64,000 bases of DNA from Ignavibacteriae bacterium HGW-Ignavibacteriae-1 (GTDB taxonomy: Bacteria; Bacteroidota; Ignavibacteria; Kapaibacteriales; UBA2268), in contig PGYU01000003.1 in assembly GCA_002839825.1 (NCBI GenBank), positions 112,947 through 176,946 of the forward strand. Reading direction: 5' to 3'. Positions 35,978 to 45,108 of the stretch are shown here, piece by piece. Below the pieces are notes generated by a model. The model saw only the letters and a program-made list of their open reading frames with translations, ran no database searches and had not been told where the DNA came from. A program made the position numbers and the translations under genes. Position 1 is the first letter of the stretch. The number at the start of each line of letters is the position of its first letter.

Positions 35978-37534
35978 TTATTTTTTCAAACTTTTCATGA
36001 AAGTCGAATTGAAGCTCTTAATCAAATCGTTAAGGCGCTTCTTAATATCGTCGGTAAGTTCGTTTTTGTCCAAAATTTCTACTAACAAATCTGCGTGTAA
36101 ATTATCAAAATACTCGTAGTATTCTTTTTCGTAACGTTTGATTTCGTGCAAAGGTATATCGTCCAAGAAACTGTTTGTAGCTGCATAAATCAACACAATT
36201 TGCTTTTCAACAGGTATTGGATGGAACTGTGGTTGTTTCAAAATTTCTGTCAACAATCCACCACGTTTCAATTTTGCTTGAGTTGATTTGTCCAAATCCG
36301 AACCGAATTTTGCAAATGCTTCCAATTCGCGGAACATCGCCAATTCGAGTTTCAAGGGTCCTGCAATCTTTTTCATAGCTTTGATTTGAGCGGCACCACC
36401 CACACGAGATACCGAGATACCAACGTTCAATGCAGGACGTACACCGGCGTTGAACAAGTTTGGTTCGAGATAAATCTGACCGTCGGTGATTGAAATCACG
36501 TTGGTCGGGATATATGCAGATACGTCGCCTGCTTGAGTTTCGATAACAGGCAATGCAGTCAACGAACCGCCACCTTTGCTGTCGTGTAATTTAGCAGCAC
36601 GCTCTAACAAACGGCTATGGAGATAGAATACGTCACCCGGATATGCTTCGCGTCCCGGTGGGCGTCTAAGCAGCAATGAAACTTGGCGATAAGCCGCAGC
36701 TTGTTTCGACAAGTCATCATATACGATAAGCGCATCCATTCCGTTATCGCGGAAATATTCACCCATCGAGCATCCGCAGAAAGGTGCGATGAACTGAAGT
36801 GGCGCAGGGTCGGAGGCATTCGCAGTTACGATGATAGTGTATTCCATCGCTCCGTATTCTTCGAGATACGATAATACGTTTGCAACTGTAGAACCTTTTT
36901 GACCGATTGCTACGTAAATACAGTAAACAGGTTTGATTCCGCGTGCTTTGGCGTCTTCGGAGTGAGTATATTTTTGGCTGATTATTGTGTCGAGTGCCAC
37001 AATTGTCTTGCCTGTTTGGCGGTCACCAATTATCAACTCACGTTGACCTCTTCCGATTGGAATCAATGCGTCAATAGCCTTGATACCGGTCTGAAGCGGA
37101 ACATTAACGGGTTGACGAAACATTACACCCAAAGCTTTTCTTTCAATAGGGTAAAATTGATTTGTATCAATCGGACCTTTGCCATCAATTGGAATGCCGA
37201 GCGGATTGACCACTCTACCCAATAATTCTGTACCGATTGGCACTGATGCCACACGATTTGTACGGCGAACTGTATCGCCTTCTTTTACTAAATTGTCATC
37301 ACCAAATAATATGACGCCGACGTTGTCTTCTTCCAAATTCAGTACCATACCGTACACATCATTCGGAAATTCGACAAGTTCAGCCGCCATTACGTTTCTC
37401 AATCCGTAAACGCGAGCTACACCGTCACCAATTTGAAGCACCGTCCCGACTTCGTAGATATCGGTTTCGTTTTCGAATCCTGATAACTGTCGTCTTAATA
37501 TTGCTGATATTTCATCCGGACGAACATCTGCCAT
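35978..37534 (-). CDS. atpA: ATP synthase F1 alpha subunit
   Basis: Non-catalytic nucleotide-binding subunit. Walker A GDRQTGKT (about residue 169), [13 protein letters not shown] and the signature [10 protein letters not shown] (PAINVGxSVSRVGxxAQ type) are present. 518 residues, slightly above 500 through a C-terminal helix. Between atpH (29 bp) and hldD. Confidence 0.97.
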   Translation of the reverse strand: MADVRPDEISAILRRQLSGFENETDIYEVGTVLQIGDGVARVYGLRNVMAAELVEFPNDVYGMVLNLEEDNVGVILFGDDNLVKEGDTVRRTNRVASVPIGTELLGRVVNPLGIPIDGKGPIDTNQFYPIERKALGVMFRQPVNVPLQTGIKAIDALIPIGRGQRELIIGDRQTGKTIVALDTIISQKYTHSEDAKARGIKPVYCIYVAIGQKGSTVANVLSYLEEYGAMEYTIIVTANASDPAPLQFIAPFCGCSMGEYFRDNGMDALIVYDDLSKQAAAYRQVSLLLRRPPGREAYPGDVFYLHSRLLERAAKLHDSKGGGSLTALPVIETQAGDVSAYIPTNVISITDGQIYLEPNLFNAGVRPALNVGISVSRVGGAAQIKAMKKIAGPLKLELAMFRELEAFAKFGSDLDKSTQAKLKRGGLLTEILKQPQFHPIPVEKQIVLIYAATNSFLDDIPLHEIKRYEKEYYEYFDNLHADLLVEILDKNELTDDIKKRLNDLIKSFNSTFMKSLKK

Positions 37535-37563
37535 TGTAAAACCTTTATAATAATTTTAATTTT

Positions 37564-38121
37564 TTAATTGATTTCAACATCAAGAGTTTCTTTAAGTCTA
37601 ACTCGTAAATTTTCTAATTTATTGCTAATCGAAGCATCAAATACTTTGTCGGCAATTCGCACCATAATTCCACCTTTGATAGACGGATTGATAACAAATG
37701 TCGGTTTTATTTTTTTCTCGGTAGATTTGGTAAGCCCTGCCAATACATTTGCTTTGGTTGCTTCGTCCATTTCTCGTGCAGTAGTGATAGTAGCTTCGAC
37801 AATATTATTTTCACGATTGTAAATGATTTCAAATTGTCTGATTATGCTAAGAATTAGCCATTCACGCTGCTTGTGAGCCAAAAGTTTGATGAATTCTAAG
37901 GTAGTTTCACCAATTTGGTTCGTAAATATTTCATCAAAAATTGCTTCTTTTTTGCGATGATTGATTACCGGACTTTTGATAAAGTTCAATAATTCCGAAT
38001 TAGATGAAATTGTTCGCTGAACATTCAACATATCGGCATAAACTTTTTCTACCGAATCGAATTGAACGGCGATTCCGTATAATGCTTTGGCATATCTGCT
38101 GGAAACTTTTTGTTCAACCAT
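37564..38121 (-). CDS. atpH: ATP synthase F1 delta subunit (OSCP)
   Basis: Links the peripheral stalk to F1. 185 residues with the family's N-terminal SSRYAKALYGIA, middle FIKLLAHKQRE and the C-terminal strand-helix PSIKGGIMVRIADKVFDASISNKL. Lies 2 bp after atpF. Confidence 0.95.
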   Translation of the reverse strand: MVEQKVSSRYAKALYGIAVQFDSVEKVYADMLNVQRTISSNSELLNFIKSPVINHRKKEAIFDEIFTNQIGETTLEFIKLLAHKQREWLILSIIRQFEIIYNRENNIVEATITTAREMDEATKANVLAGLTKSTEKKIKPTFVINPSIKGGIMVRIADKVFDASISNKLENLRVRLKETLDVEIN

Positions 38122-38123
38122 GA

Positions 38124-38618
38124 TTAATTATTCGGCAATTTATCAATGAAATCATTAATTAGCTTTTTGTCCTTTGCTCCGTCCAATTTTTCCATCAAAA
38201 TTTGCTCGGTAGCCATGACGACAAGGTCGGCAACTTCGGAGCGTAATTGTACAAGAGCGGCTTCCTTGGTTCTTTCAATTTCTTTAAGAGCATCTTGAAT
38301 TTTTGATTTTTTGACAGCTTCAGCCTCTTCGGTAGCTTTTTTAATGTGCAAATCGGCTTGTTCTCTGCCTTTTGCCATCATTTCAGCCACTTGAGCTTGA
38401 GTATTATCTAACTTTTCTTGGCTTTCGACAAGCAATTTCATTGCATTTTTATTGGCTGCATCAGCGCTGTCTATAGCATGTTGGATTGAATCTTCTCTTG
38501 CTTTAATAGCATTGACAATGCCTTTGCCACCAAATTTGATAAGCAAAAACAAGAAAATACCAAAGTTGATAACAGTCCAGAAAACTAAACCGTGAGGTAT
38601 ATTTAAAATGGAATCCAT
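38124..38618 (-). CDS. atpF: ATP synthase Fo b subunit
   Basis: Peripheral stalk. One membrane helix (residues 8-28, LVFWTVINFGIFLFLLIKFG) followed by a long charged coiled coil, ending LINDFIDKLPNN; 164 residues is typical. Only one b gene is seen, so the stalk is a homodimer. Confidence 0.94.
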   Translation of the reverse strand: MDSILNIPHGLVFWTVINFGIFLFLLIKFGGKGIVNAIKAREDSIQHAIDSADAANKNAMKLLVESQEKLDNTQAQVAEMMAKGREQADLHIKKATEEAEAVKKSKIQDALKEIERTKEAALVQLRSEVADLVVMATEQILMEKLDGAKDKKLINDFIDKLPNN

Positions 38619-38726
38619 ATTTCCTCAATAATGAATTAAATAATAAAAATGATACATATTCTAAAAAAAGAGTGTGGAACGGAATACTTTAATATTCCGC
38701 TCCAACTCGAAAAAACTCAATCGTTA

Positions 38727-38954
38727 TTACTTAATTGCAAGCAATAAGCAAATAACGGCAGCGAACATCGCGATACCTTCGATAAGAGCGGCGGCAATAA
38801 TCATGGTAGTTCTGATATCACCTGCAGCTTCGGGTTGTCTGCCCGATGCTTCTAAGGCTGATGAAGCCAATTTACCAATGCCCATACCGGCGCCGATTAC
38901 TGTCAAGCCTGCTCCGAGACCGGCGGCTAAAAATGCTAATGAAGTTGCGTCCAT
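38727..38954 (-). CDS. atpE: ATP synthase Fo c subunit (proton type)
   Basis: Membrane rotor ring. 75 residues from the ATG at 38954, which has GGAGA 6 nt upstream; the ORF track runs 12 codons further without support. Two helices around the polar loop SGRQPEA, with the ion-carrying Glu in AALIEGIAMF. The Gln of helix 1 and the Ser-Thr after the Glu that mark sodium rings are replaced by Ile and Gly-Ile, so it should be a proton ring. Confidence 0.95.
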   Translation of the reverse strand: MDATSLAFLAAGLGAGLTVIGAGMGIGKLASSALEASGRQPEAAGDIRTTMIIAAALIEGIAMFAAVICLLLAIK

Positions 38955-39002
38955 TTCAAATCTCCAATTTTTGTTAGAATGATATATCAAATAAATTTTA
39001 AA

Positions 39003-40067
39003 TTAATGTGCATGACTTTCGTTTCCATGCTCGTGAGCATGGTCACCAATTGCTAAACCTACAAATATTGCCGTCAACATTGTGAACAAATAAGCTTGGA
39101 TTGTTGCTACCAACAACTCAAGGGCGTAAATGAACAGTGAAAAAGCTGTTATTGCCGGCGAAAGTGCCAATGTCTTGAAAAAGAATAAAATCCCTAATAG
39201 CGAGAGCAAAATTACGTGTCCCGCTGTCATATTTGCAAAAAGACGTATTGTGAGTGCGAACGGCTTAATGAACATACCCACAACTTCGATAGGAACCATT
39301 ATGAAGGCTAACCACCACGGAGCTCCGCCGAGTAAATGTTTGAACCACGCCCCAACACCCGAAACTTTCATTGCCGTTAAATTGATTACGAGGAATGAGA
39401 TTATTGCCAAACCTGCTGTGGTTGCTATTGCACCTGTAGCTGTATGACCTCCCGGGATTAATCCCATCAAATTCATCGTCCAAATGAAGAAAAATACGGC
39501 TAAGAAATATGGAAGTAAGAAATCCGCCACTGCTACCGAAGGTATGTTTGGGCGAACCATTTGGTCGCGTACATAAACTACGATTGATTCGACTGCATTT
39601 TGGAAACCTGTTGGTGCTTTGCCCGGACGCTTCTTGTATCCTACAAATGCTTTGCGGAATACTGCAACACAAATAAGTATTGCAAGCCATTGGAAAACTA
39701 CAAAGTTGGTTATGGATAAATCCCAAGCAGGCGCAAGACCGGTTTCGTTATTAACTATTGATTTGTGACCTTTGTGTTCGGTCACTGTATATAATCCTGA
39801 TTCTTTGACGGCTTCAGTATTTTTATAAAAATGGAAACCGTTGTCTATGTATATTTTGGGGAGGTCGGTGATTTTGTATGCTCCAAAGTAAAGAGCATCG
39901 TGGTCGTTTAATTTTCCCAACAATTGCATGAAAATCGATTCTTCTTGCTCTCCATGCCCGTGTGTTGTGTCGGAATGTGAATGATCGTGTTCATGAATTT
40001 CTAATTCGTCCGATGAAATTTTAGTATCTATCAAATCCAACTTTGTGTTGGAATTATCTTGACTCAT
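39003..40067 (-). CDS. atpB: ATP synthase Fo a subunit with His-rich termini
   Basis: Stator channel subunit. The conserved Arg lies in FALTIRLFANMTAGH (about residue 275), with the C-terminal ELLVATIQAYLFTMLTAIFVGLAI helix. At 354 residues it is longer than the E. coli form because of an N-terminal soluble region (about 1-120), as in Bacteroidetes. Both ends are unusually His-rich: HEHDHSHSDTTHGHG near residue 25 and HAHEHGNESHAH at the extreme C-terminus, suggesting metal binding. Confidence 0.95.
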   Translation of the reverse strand: MSQDNSNTKLDLIDTKISSDELEIHEHDHSHSDTTHGHGEQEESIFMQLLGKLNDHDALYFGAYKITDLPKIYIDNGFHFYKNTEAVKESGLYTVTEHKGHKSIVNNETGLAPAWDLSITNFVVFQWLAILICVAVFRKAFVGYKKRPGKAPTGFQNAVESIVVYVRDQMVRPNIPSVAVADFLLPYFLAVFFFIWTMNLMGLIPGGHTATGAIATTAGLAIISFLVINLTAMKVSGVGAWFKHLLGGAPWWLAFIMVPIEVVGMFIKPFALTIRLFANMTAGHVILLSLLGILFFFKTLALSPAITAFSLFIYALELLVATIQAYLFTMLTAIFVGLAIGDHAHEHGNESHAH

Positions 40068-40089
40068 GCAAAAACCCTTTGTTTATCAT

Positions 40090-40386
40090 TCATTTGAATT
40101 TTATCACGCTATAACGTTTGTTGATATATAATATTTCAACCAACAAAGCCAGAAAATGAGACGCTACAAAACTAACTGCGAAAACTACTTGGTCGAAACC
40201 ACTGAACATTATAATTGCTACTACAATAACTACCGAAACCAAGAATTTGATTGCCAGCATTCCAAAGAATTTACTGACAAAATCCTTCCAATTTTGCTTC
40301 TCCATAATTTTTTCGAGCCTTTTGATTACTATAAAAGCTCCGATTGCATTTATGACGACTGACGTAAGTATAGCTAATAATGTCAA
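40090..40386 (-). CDS. Small membrane protein of the atp operon (AtpI-like position)
   Basis: 98 residues with four hydrophobic segments and a basic C-terminal end (INKRYSVIKFK). It sits between atpZ and atpB, where other bacteria have an AtpI-type assembly factor; sequence similarity to AtpI is not obvious to me. The start is TTG, overlapping the atpZ stop as TTGA, so it is translationally coupled. Confidence 0.65.
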   Translation of the reverse strand: MTLLAILTSVVINAIGAFIVIKRLEKIMEKQNWKDFVSKFFGMLAIKFLVSVVIVVAIIMFSGFDQVVFAVSFVASHFLALLVEILYINKRYSVIKFK

Positions 40387-40655
40387 AGAGTTTTCTTGTC
40401 CTTTTTTTCTTTACTTCTTTTACCTTCGGAATTTATCATAGCCACAGTTTTGAACAACTTGTACATACTGACTATGAAACCAAACAAACCGAGCACAAGA
40501 GTCCACAATGGGGTTGTTCCGTACTTTTGGTCTATCCAATAATGACCAATCAACACACCAAAAGCAGCAGGCAAGAAGGTCTCCAGACCAATAGTAATGT
40601 ACCTTCCTGATTGCGACCAATTTCTTGGTTTGGATGAATTTCTGTCATTTTTTAT
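40383..40655 (-). CDS. atpZ: AtpZ-like Fo assembly / Mg-Ca transport-associated protein, non-AUG start
   Basis: About 90 residues. The two-helix AtpZ pattern is clear: GRYITIGLETFLPAAFGVLIGHYWID, then YGTTPLWTLVLGLFGFIVSMYKLFKTV (each quoted only in part), ending in a Lys-rich tail. The ORF track begins at a TTG inside the first helix. Upstream the frame stays open to a stop at 40674-40676 but has no ATG, GTG or TTG; the best candidate is ATA at 40655, giving an N-terminus IKNDRNSSKPRNWSQSG. An ATG at 40648 lies in another frame. First gene of the operon. Confidence 0.7.
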   Translation of the reverse strand: MKNDRNSSKPRNWSQSGRYITIGLETFLPAAFGVLIGHYWIDQKYGTTPLWTLVLGLFGFIVSMYKLFKTVAMINSEGKRSKEKKDKKTL

Positions 40656-40754
40656 TTCAAATTTCCGAGAATATTAAAGTTCAAAAATAAGACTTTTATA
40701 CAAGACTAACAAGATATTTTGTCATGAATTTATTTTAATATGATATTGCCGTAT

Positions 40755-42116
40755 CTAAAAGCCGTATTCAAACAAGTTTTTAATTACATCTTCGGTGAAA
40801 ATATTTTCGGATTCGCCATACCATTTGCCTTCGGGTATTAAAATTAATGAACCGTAAGTTGATGGGTCATAAGGAATGAAAGCCGATGTAGCAACTTCTG
40901 TTTTTTCTTCAGGACGATACTCGTTGTCATAGTCAATGACGACAAAAGTGCATCCGATTTCGTAAAATTCTTCGTCAAGTGGATTGCCCTCAAAGCCAAA
41001 CAAAGTGAATGGAATTCTAAATTTGAGCACGTAGCCCAAACTGTCGTCCAAAAAATTTGCAACTGCTTTTATCAATTTCGAGTCTTCTTTCTGGATTTCA
41101 GTCAATTCATCATTTGTCGAAACTTTTACAAAAGGTTCTTTGTCCAAGAAATTTCCCGGGAATACGCTTACTCGGTACAAGCCTTTGGTTGATTTTGTAC
41201 GGAAATCTACTTTTTTGCCGTTTCGTTCGGTGAATCTATCGTATGTTGGATTTGGATTGATGTCAAACCAAATGTCCAAATAATCGCTAATGCAAGTGTC
41301 GCAGCTTTGGGTAACTACAGCATCGTCAATAATTTCGACCGTAAAATACAAATAATCATCATCAAAAGCGGAAGTAACTCTGAAAGAACAATCCTTCTCG
41401 CCTTTCCAATCATATGCCCCTTCGTGAACGAAATCGGTATAATTTGCAAAAGTGTCTCCGAAATAGCCTTTGTAAACGGTTCTTCCGCGTCTGTAGGTCG
41501 GGATGCTCAGGAAATCTCTATAAAATAGTTCTTTTCCACTTCGAGTATTGATGTATTTTTCACTGCCTCGTAATGTTTGGTAGTTTCGGACACTCTCATG
41601 AGTCAAATCGCCGACTCGACCCGTATTAAAAATCTCACTAAGTAAAATTGAGCCGTTATCATAAGTATAGCCGTCCATTTTCCAGTGATTTTCTTCAAAC
41701 TTTTTGGTTACATAGCAAATATTCTTATGGATTACAACTCCGATTTCGAGTGGTAATTCTACAAATTGATATGTATGATGGGCTACTTGCCTCAAAAAGC
41801 CATCAATATCTACAAATAAATAAACTTGCATGTTTCGCGACCTATCTCCGGCAAGTCTTAGAGTAATCCCGAGGTCTGAGTGGTCATCACCCGAAAAATC
41901 GCCAACATCATAACCCCAAATAAAATAATCAACGCCTTGGGGCAATTGCTTATAAACGTCATCAATTAGCAGCTTATCAAAATATGGCTCTAATCGTTGG
42001 GCTAGTTCCGAAAATTTTAGACCTGATTGGCTATAAGATACAGATGAGCCAAACGTGAAAATTGCAATAAAAATTAAAAAATACTTTGCGATACTGTTAA
42101 CTTTCATCAATTGCAT
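40755..42116 (-). CDS. Secreted protein with a C-terminal CBM9-like domain
   Basis: 453 residues with a signal peptide (to about residue 30, ending YSQS; the second Met at 42107 is an equally good start). Residues about 220-430 resemble the family 9 carbohydrate-binding/DOMON-like sandwich: AYDWKGEKDCSFRVTSAFDDDYLYF, then DDAVVT and SDYLDIWFDINP. The N-terminal part (DVGDFSGDDHSDLGI) has an acidic FG-GAP-like turn. No T9SS tail is visible. Function unknown; no polysaccharide-use genes are adjacent. Confidence 0.6.
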   Translation of the reverse strand: MQLMKVNSIAKYFLIFIAIFTFGSSVSYSQSGLKFSELAQRLEPYFDKLLIDDVYKQLPQGVDYFIWGYDVGDFSGDDHSDLGITLRLAGDRSRNMQVYLFVDIDGFLRQVAHHTYQFVELPLEIGVVIHKNICYVTKKFEENHWKMDGYTYDNGSILLSEIFNTGRVGDLTHESVRNYQTLRGSEKYINTRSGKELFYRDFLSIPTYRRGRTVYKGYFGDTFANYTDFVHEGAYDWKGEKDCSFRVTSAFDDDYLYFTVEIIDDAVVTQSCDTCISDYLDIWFDINPNPTYDRFTERNGKKVDFRTKSTKGLYRVSVFPGNFLDKEPFVKVSTNDELTEIQKEDSKLIKAVANFLDDSLGYVLKFRIPFTLFGFEGNPLDEEFYEIGCTFVVIDYDNEYRPEEKTEVATSAFIPYDPSTYGSLILIPEGKWYGESENIFTEDVIKNLFEYGF

Positions 42117-42120
42117 ACCA

Positions 42121-43113
42121 TTATTTATTTAAATTATAAATTGAAGTCTTTATTTCAGTTAGTCCTGAGGCAACTCTTGCTCCAAGTTGTGACACTACTT
42201 TGGCTCCGGCTGACGATGCCAATCTACCTGCAATTCTCAATGAATTTGTATCAATCAGTCCATACATAAATGCTCCGGCAAATACGTCGCCTGCACCTGT
42301 CGTATCTACTAAGTTGGCAGGATAAGCATCAATTTGTTGTTTTTTGCGATTCCACAATATTTGGCTACCTTGAGCACCCATTGTGATGACTACATTTTGA
42401 CTTCTATCCGCAAAAAAGTCCATTGCTTCATCTAAAGTTGCTTTGCCTGTAAATGATAAGGCTTCGGCTTCGTTACAAAAAACTAATTCACTATCGTTGA
42501 CAACTCGGTCAAGATTCGCTTTGAAATTATCGGTAATAAAAGTGTCCGAAAAAGTGACGGCAACTTTAGTGTGATGAAGTTTGGCATATTCCATAGCTTT
42601 GAAAACAGCTTTTGTGCCTGAAGGATTAGAAAATTTATATCCTTCGATATAAAGCCATTCGGCGCGTTTTATCAATTCTTCATCAATATTTTTTTCAGTG
42701 AATAATGCAGTAGCTGCCAAACAAGTGTGCATTGTCCGCTCCGAATCGGGAGTAATTAATACAACACAAGTGCCGGTGGCTGTTTTCGCAATAGTTTGAG
42801 CACTCAATATAATGCCTAATTTCTTGAATTCTTCAGCATAAAAACGCCCAAATTCATCATCACCCACAACAGTTTTATATGCCGCTTTGCCACCAAGCTG
42901 ACTAAATGCTATTATAGTATTTGCAGCCGAACCGCCACTACAGCGATTCATAGCTTTGCCTGCCAATGATTTTAAAATTTCTGATTGGACATCATCTTCG
43001 ACAAGTCGCATTTCGCCACGACTTAGCCCAAGTTTTGCAAATTCAGCATCACTAAGTTCATATTGAAAATCTACTAATCCATTACCAAGTCCGAGAAGTT
43101 GAATATCTTTCAT
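42121..43113 (-). CDS. PfkB-family carbohydrate/nucleoside kinase
   Basis: 330-residue ribokinase-fold kinase. Signature 1 region around CSGGSAANTIIAFSQLGGKAAY (residues about 58-79) and signature 2 DTTGAGDVFAGAFMYGL (about 273) with catalytic Asp. Overall layout is closest to adenosine-kinase-like members of Bacteroidetes, but sugar specificity cannot be fixed. It follows ddl by 3 bp, with ddl in turn 1 bp after the uracil-DNA glycosylase: a housekeeping operon of three genes. Confidence 0.85.
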   Translation of the reverse strand: MKDIQLLGLGNGLVDFQYELSDAEFAKLGLSRGEMRLVEDDVQSEILKSLAGKAMNRCSGGSAANTIIAFSQLGGKAAYKTVVGDDEFGRFYAEEFKKLGIILSAQTIAKTATGTCVVLITPDSERTMHTCLAATALFTEKNIDEELIKRAEWLYIEGYKFSNPSGTKAVFKAMEYAKLHHTKVAVTFSDTFITDNFKANLDRVVNDSELVFCNEAEALSFTGKATLDEAMDFFADRSQNVVITMGAQGSQILWNRKKQQIDAYPANLVDTTGAGDVFAGAFMYGLIDTNSLRIAGRLASSAGAKVVSQLGARVASGLTEIKTSIYNLNK

Positions 43114-43116
43114 CTT

Positions 43117-44145
43117 TTAATCTTTTTCCTTATTTAATGCTAAATTTACGATTTTTTCGCAGAGTTCGGGGAATTCAATACCGATTTCCTTTGCAGCCAT
43201 AGGTACTAAACTTTTAGACGTAAAGCCCGGTATAGTATTTAATTCCAAACACCATGGCTGACCTTCATCATCCAATCTGAAATCAACTCGCGCAAATCCG
43301 TCACATCCCAAAACATTATAAACTATTGTTGCCATTGTCGCAGTAAATTCGGCTATATCATCAGTCAAATCTGCAGGACAAATATATTCGGTTTTGCCTT
43401 TTGTATATTTGTGCTCATAGTCATAAAAGCCGTCGTGCGTTATGATTTCGATGATTGGCAAAACTTCGCCACCGATTATCCCGACGGTTAACTCACGCCC
43501 TTCAATATATTTTTCTACCATAACAGGGTCGGAATATTTTGAAGCTAAGACAATTGCATTGTGAATATCGTCCAGATTGCCATTGTCAATTATTGTCAGC
43601 CCAATTGTAGAACCTTGATCGTTTGGTTTGACGACTAATTCTTTGCCCAATGATGAACGCAAATCCTTATATACATCCAAATTATCAATATCACTTTTGT
43701 GTACCATTTCCCATTGCGGAGTGAGAACACCGGCGGCGGAAAGCATCATTTTCGATGCGGCTTTATCGCTCGAAAGGGCGCTCGCTTTGACTTTACTTCC
43801 TGTGTAAGGAATACCGCGCAATTCGAGCAATGATTGGATCAGTCCGTCTTCGCCAAATTTGCCGTGTAACACTATGAATACTACATCAATTGTATCGAAT
43901 ATATCAGAGGCTATACAATCTATATATGCTCGTGTTTCGAATTGCTTTAAGTCTTCAATATCATGAAATTTTTCAATATCGGCGATTTGTTCTTCGCTGC
44001 GAGCCAAAAAATCAGCTCCATAAGCCGGGTCAACGGGCACAACTTCGTAATTTAAAGAACGTAATGCCTCGATAACGGCTTTACCACCTGCGATTGCAAC
44101 ATTTCTTTCAGTTGAGATTCCACCATAAACAACAGCTATTTTCAT
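43117..44145 (-). CDS. ddl: D-alanine--D-alanine ligase
   Basis: ATP-grasp enzyme of peptidoglycan precursor synthesis. VVYGGISTERNVAIAGGKAV at the N-terminus, LHGKFGEDGLIQSLLELRGIPYTGS (about residue 95), VEKYIEGRELTVGI and the catalytic RVDFRLDDE ... LELNTIPGFTSKSLVP. 342 residues is normal. Confidence 0.95.
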   Translation of the reverse strand: MKIAVVYGGISTERNVAIAGGKAVIEALRSLNYEVVPVDPAYGADFLARSEEQIADIEKFHDIEDLKQFETRAYIDCIASDIFDTIDVVFIVLHGKFGEDGLIQSLLELRGIPYTGSKVKASALSSDKAASKMMLSAAGVLTPQWEMVHKSDIDNLDVYKDLRSSLGKELVVKPNDQGSTIGLTIIDNGNLDDIHNAIVLASKYSDPVMVEKYIEGRELTVGIIGGEVLPIIEIITHDGFYDYEHKYTKGKTEYICPADLTDDIAEFTATMATIVYNVLGCDGFARVDFRLDDEGQPWCLELNTIPGFTSKSLVPMAAKEIGIEFPELCEKIVNLALNKEKD

Positions 44146-44949
44146 TTATTTTCCAGAATTTAGTAAATATTCGTCATATAATTTTCTTAAGAATCGTACA
44201 TCATCCCATACGAATTGTTTCCAATTCGGATTTCTGAGCAATGCCGCAGGATGATATGTTGTTATCATTTTTATGTTGTGATAATCCAAAACTTTTCCGC
44301 GAATTTCGGACATCTTATGCGTTTTTTTGAGCAATGTGTCAACTGAAGTCAGTCCCAACGAAAGTATGAAAGCAGGTTTAATCAAATCAATCTGCTTTTT
44401 CAAATATAGTTCACATTTGTCAACTTCCTCTTTGACCGGTCTGCGGTTGCCCGGAGGGCGACATTTGATGATATTTGCTATGAAGACTTCTTCGCGACTC
44501 AGATTGATTGATTCAAGAATCTTAGTCAGCAACTGCCCTGCACGCCCTACAAATGGTTTTCCTTGTTCGTCTTCATCTGCTCCGGGAGCTTCGCCAATCA
44601 CCATTATATCGGCGTTGGGGTTGCCAGTGCCGAATACAAATTTGATTCGAGTTGCACCGAGCGGACACTCCACGCATGTGTTGATTTGCGAATCAAGCTC
44701 GTCCAATGTAGCAGCGAATTTCCATTTGCTTCCAATGCTCAACTTGCTTTCAGTCGCTTGTGGCGGCAAAGTGCTTTGTATTTTCGGTTTGATTATTACT
44801 TCCTCTTTCAAAATTTCCTTTTGTGCTATCTTCGTTTCAGGTGCTTTGAACTCAATTCCAACCATATTATCAAGCAATAAACCGTTGCCGTATAGTTCGG
44901 CATTGAATTTCATATACTCGATAAGTCCGTTTTTTATGTTTGATTTCAT
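44146..44949 (-). CDS. Family 4 uracil-DNA glycosylase with [4Fe-4S] cluster
   Basis: Removes uracil from DNA. The glycosylase core has GEAPGADEDEQGKPFVGRAG (motif A, about residue 138) and TYHPAALLRN (motif B). Cluster ligands are visible as CVECP (about 107) plus Cys in IIKCRPPGNR and VDKCELYL. 267 residues, with a low-complexity N-terminal 85-residue extension that the thermophilic enzymes lack; such extensions occur in mesophilic members. Confidence 0.92.
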   Translation of the reverse strand: MKSNIKNGLIEYMKFNAELYGNGLLLDNMVGIEFKAPETKIAQKEILKEEVIIKPKIQSTLPPQATESKLSIGSKWKFAATLDELDSQINTCVECPLGATRIKFVFGTGNPNADIMVIGEAPGADEDEQGKPFVGRAGQLLTKILESINLSREEVFIANIIKCRPPGNRRPVKEEVDKCELYLKKQIDLIKPAFILSLGLTSVDTLLKKTHKMSEIRGKVLDYHNIKMITTYHPAALLRNPNWKQFVWDDVRFLRKLYDEYLLNSGK

Positions 44950-45049
44950 ATCTGCTACCTGTCAACTATACAAAAGTAAGAAAAATGAACGACTTAAATT
45001 TAGACAATAAATCGGAACTAAAAAACACGGTTTATTCATAAAATGATAT

Positions 45050-45083
45050 TATTTTTGTATTTAGTATTGTTTAATGTGAACAA
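45050..45083 (+). promoter_or_regulatory. Candidate -7 box and palindrome upstream of ptb
   Basis: TATTTTTG (45050-45057) fits the TAnnTTTG -7 consensus; no clear -33 element is seen. Just downstream TTGTTTA-ATG-TGAACAA (45067-45083) is a near-perfect inverted repeat similar to Rex half-sites but with a 3-nt instead of 4-nt spacer. Position is right for an operator; identity uncertain. Confidence 0.3.
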
Positions 45084-45108
45084 AATGTAAATTAAATGGA
45101 GAAAAGCC

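Noticed and set aside
45067-45083. Palindrome before ptb as a firm Rex site
   Set aside because: The spacer is 3 nt rather than 4 and one arm base mismatches; kept only as a weak regulatory candidate.
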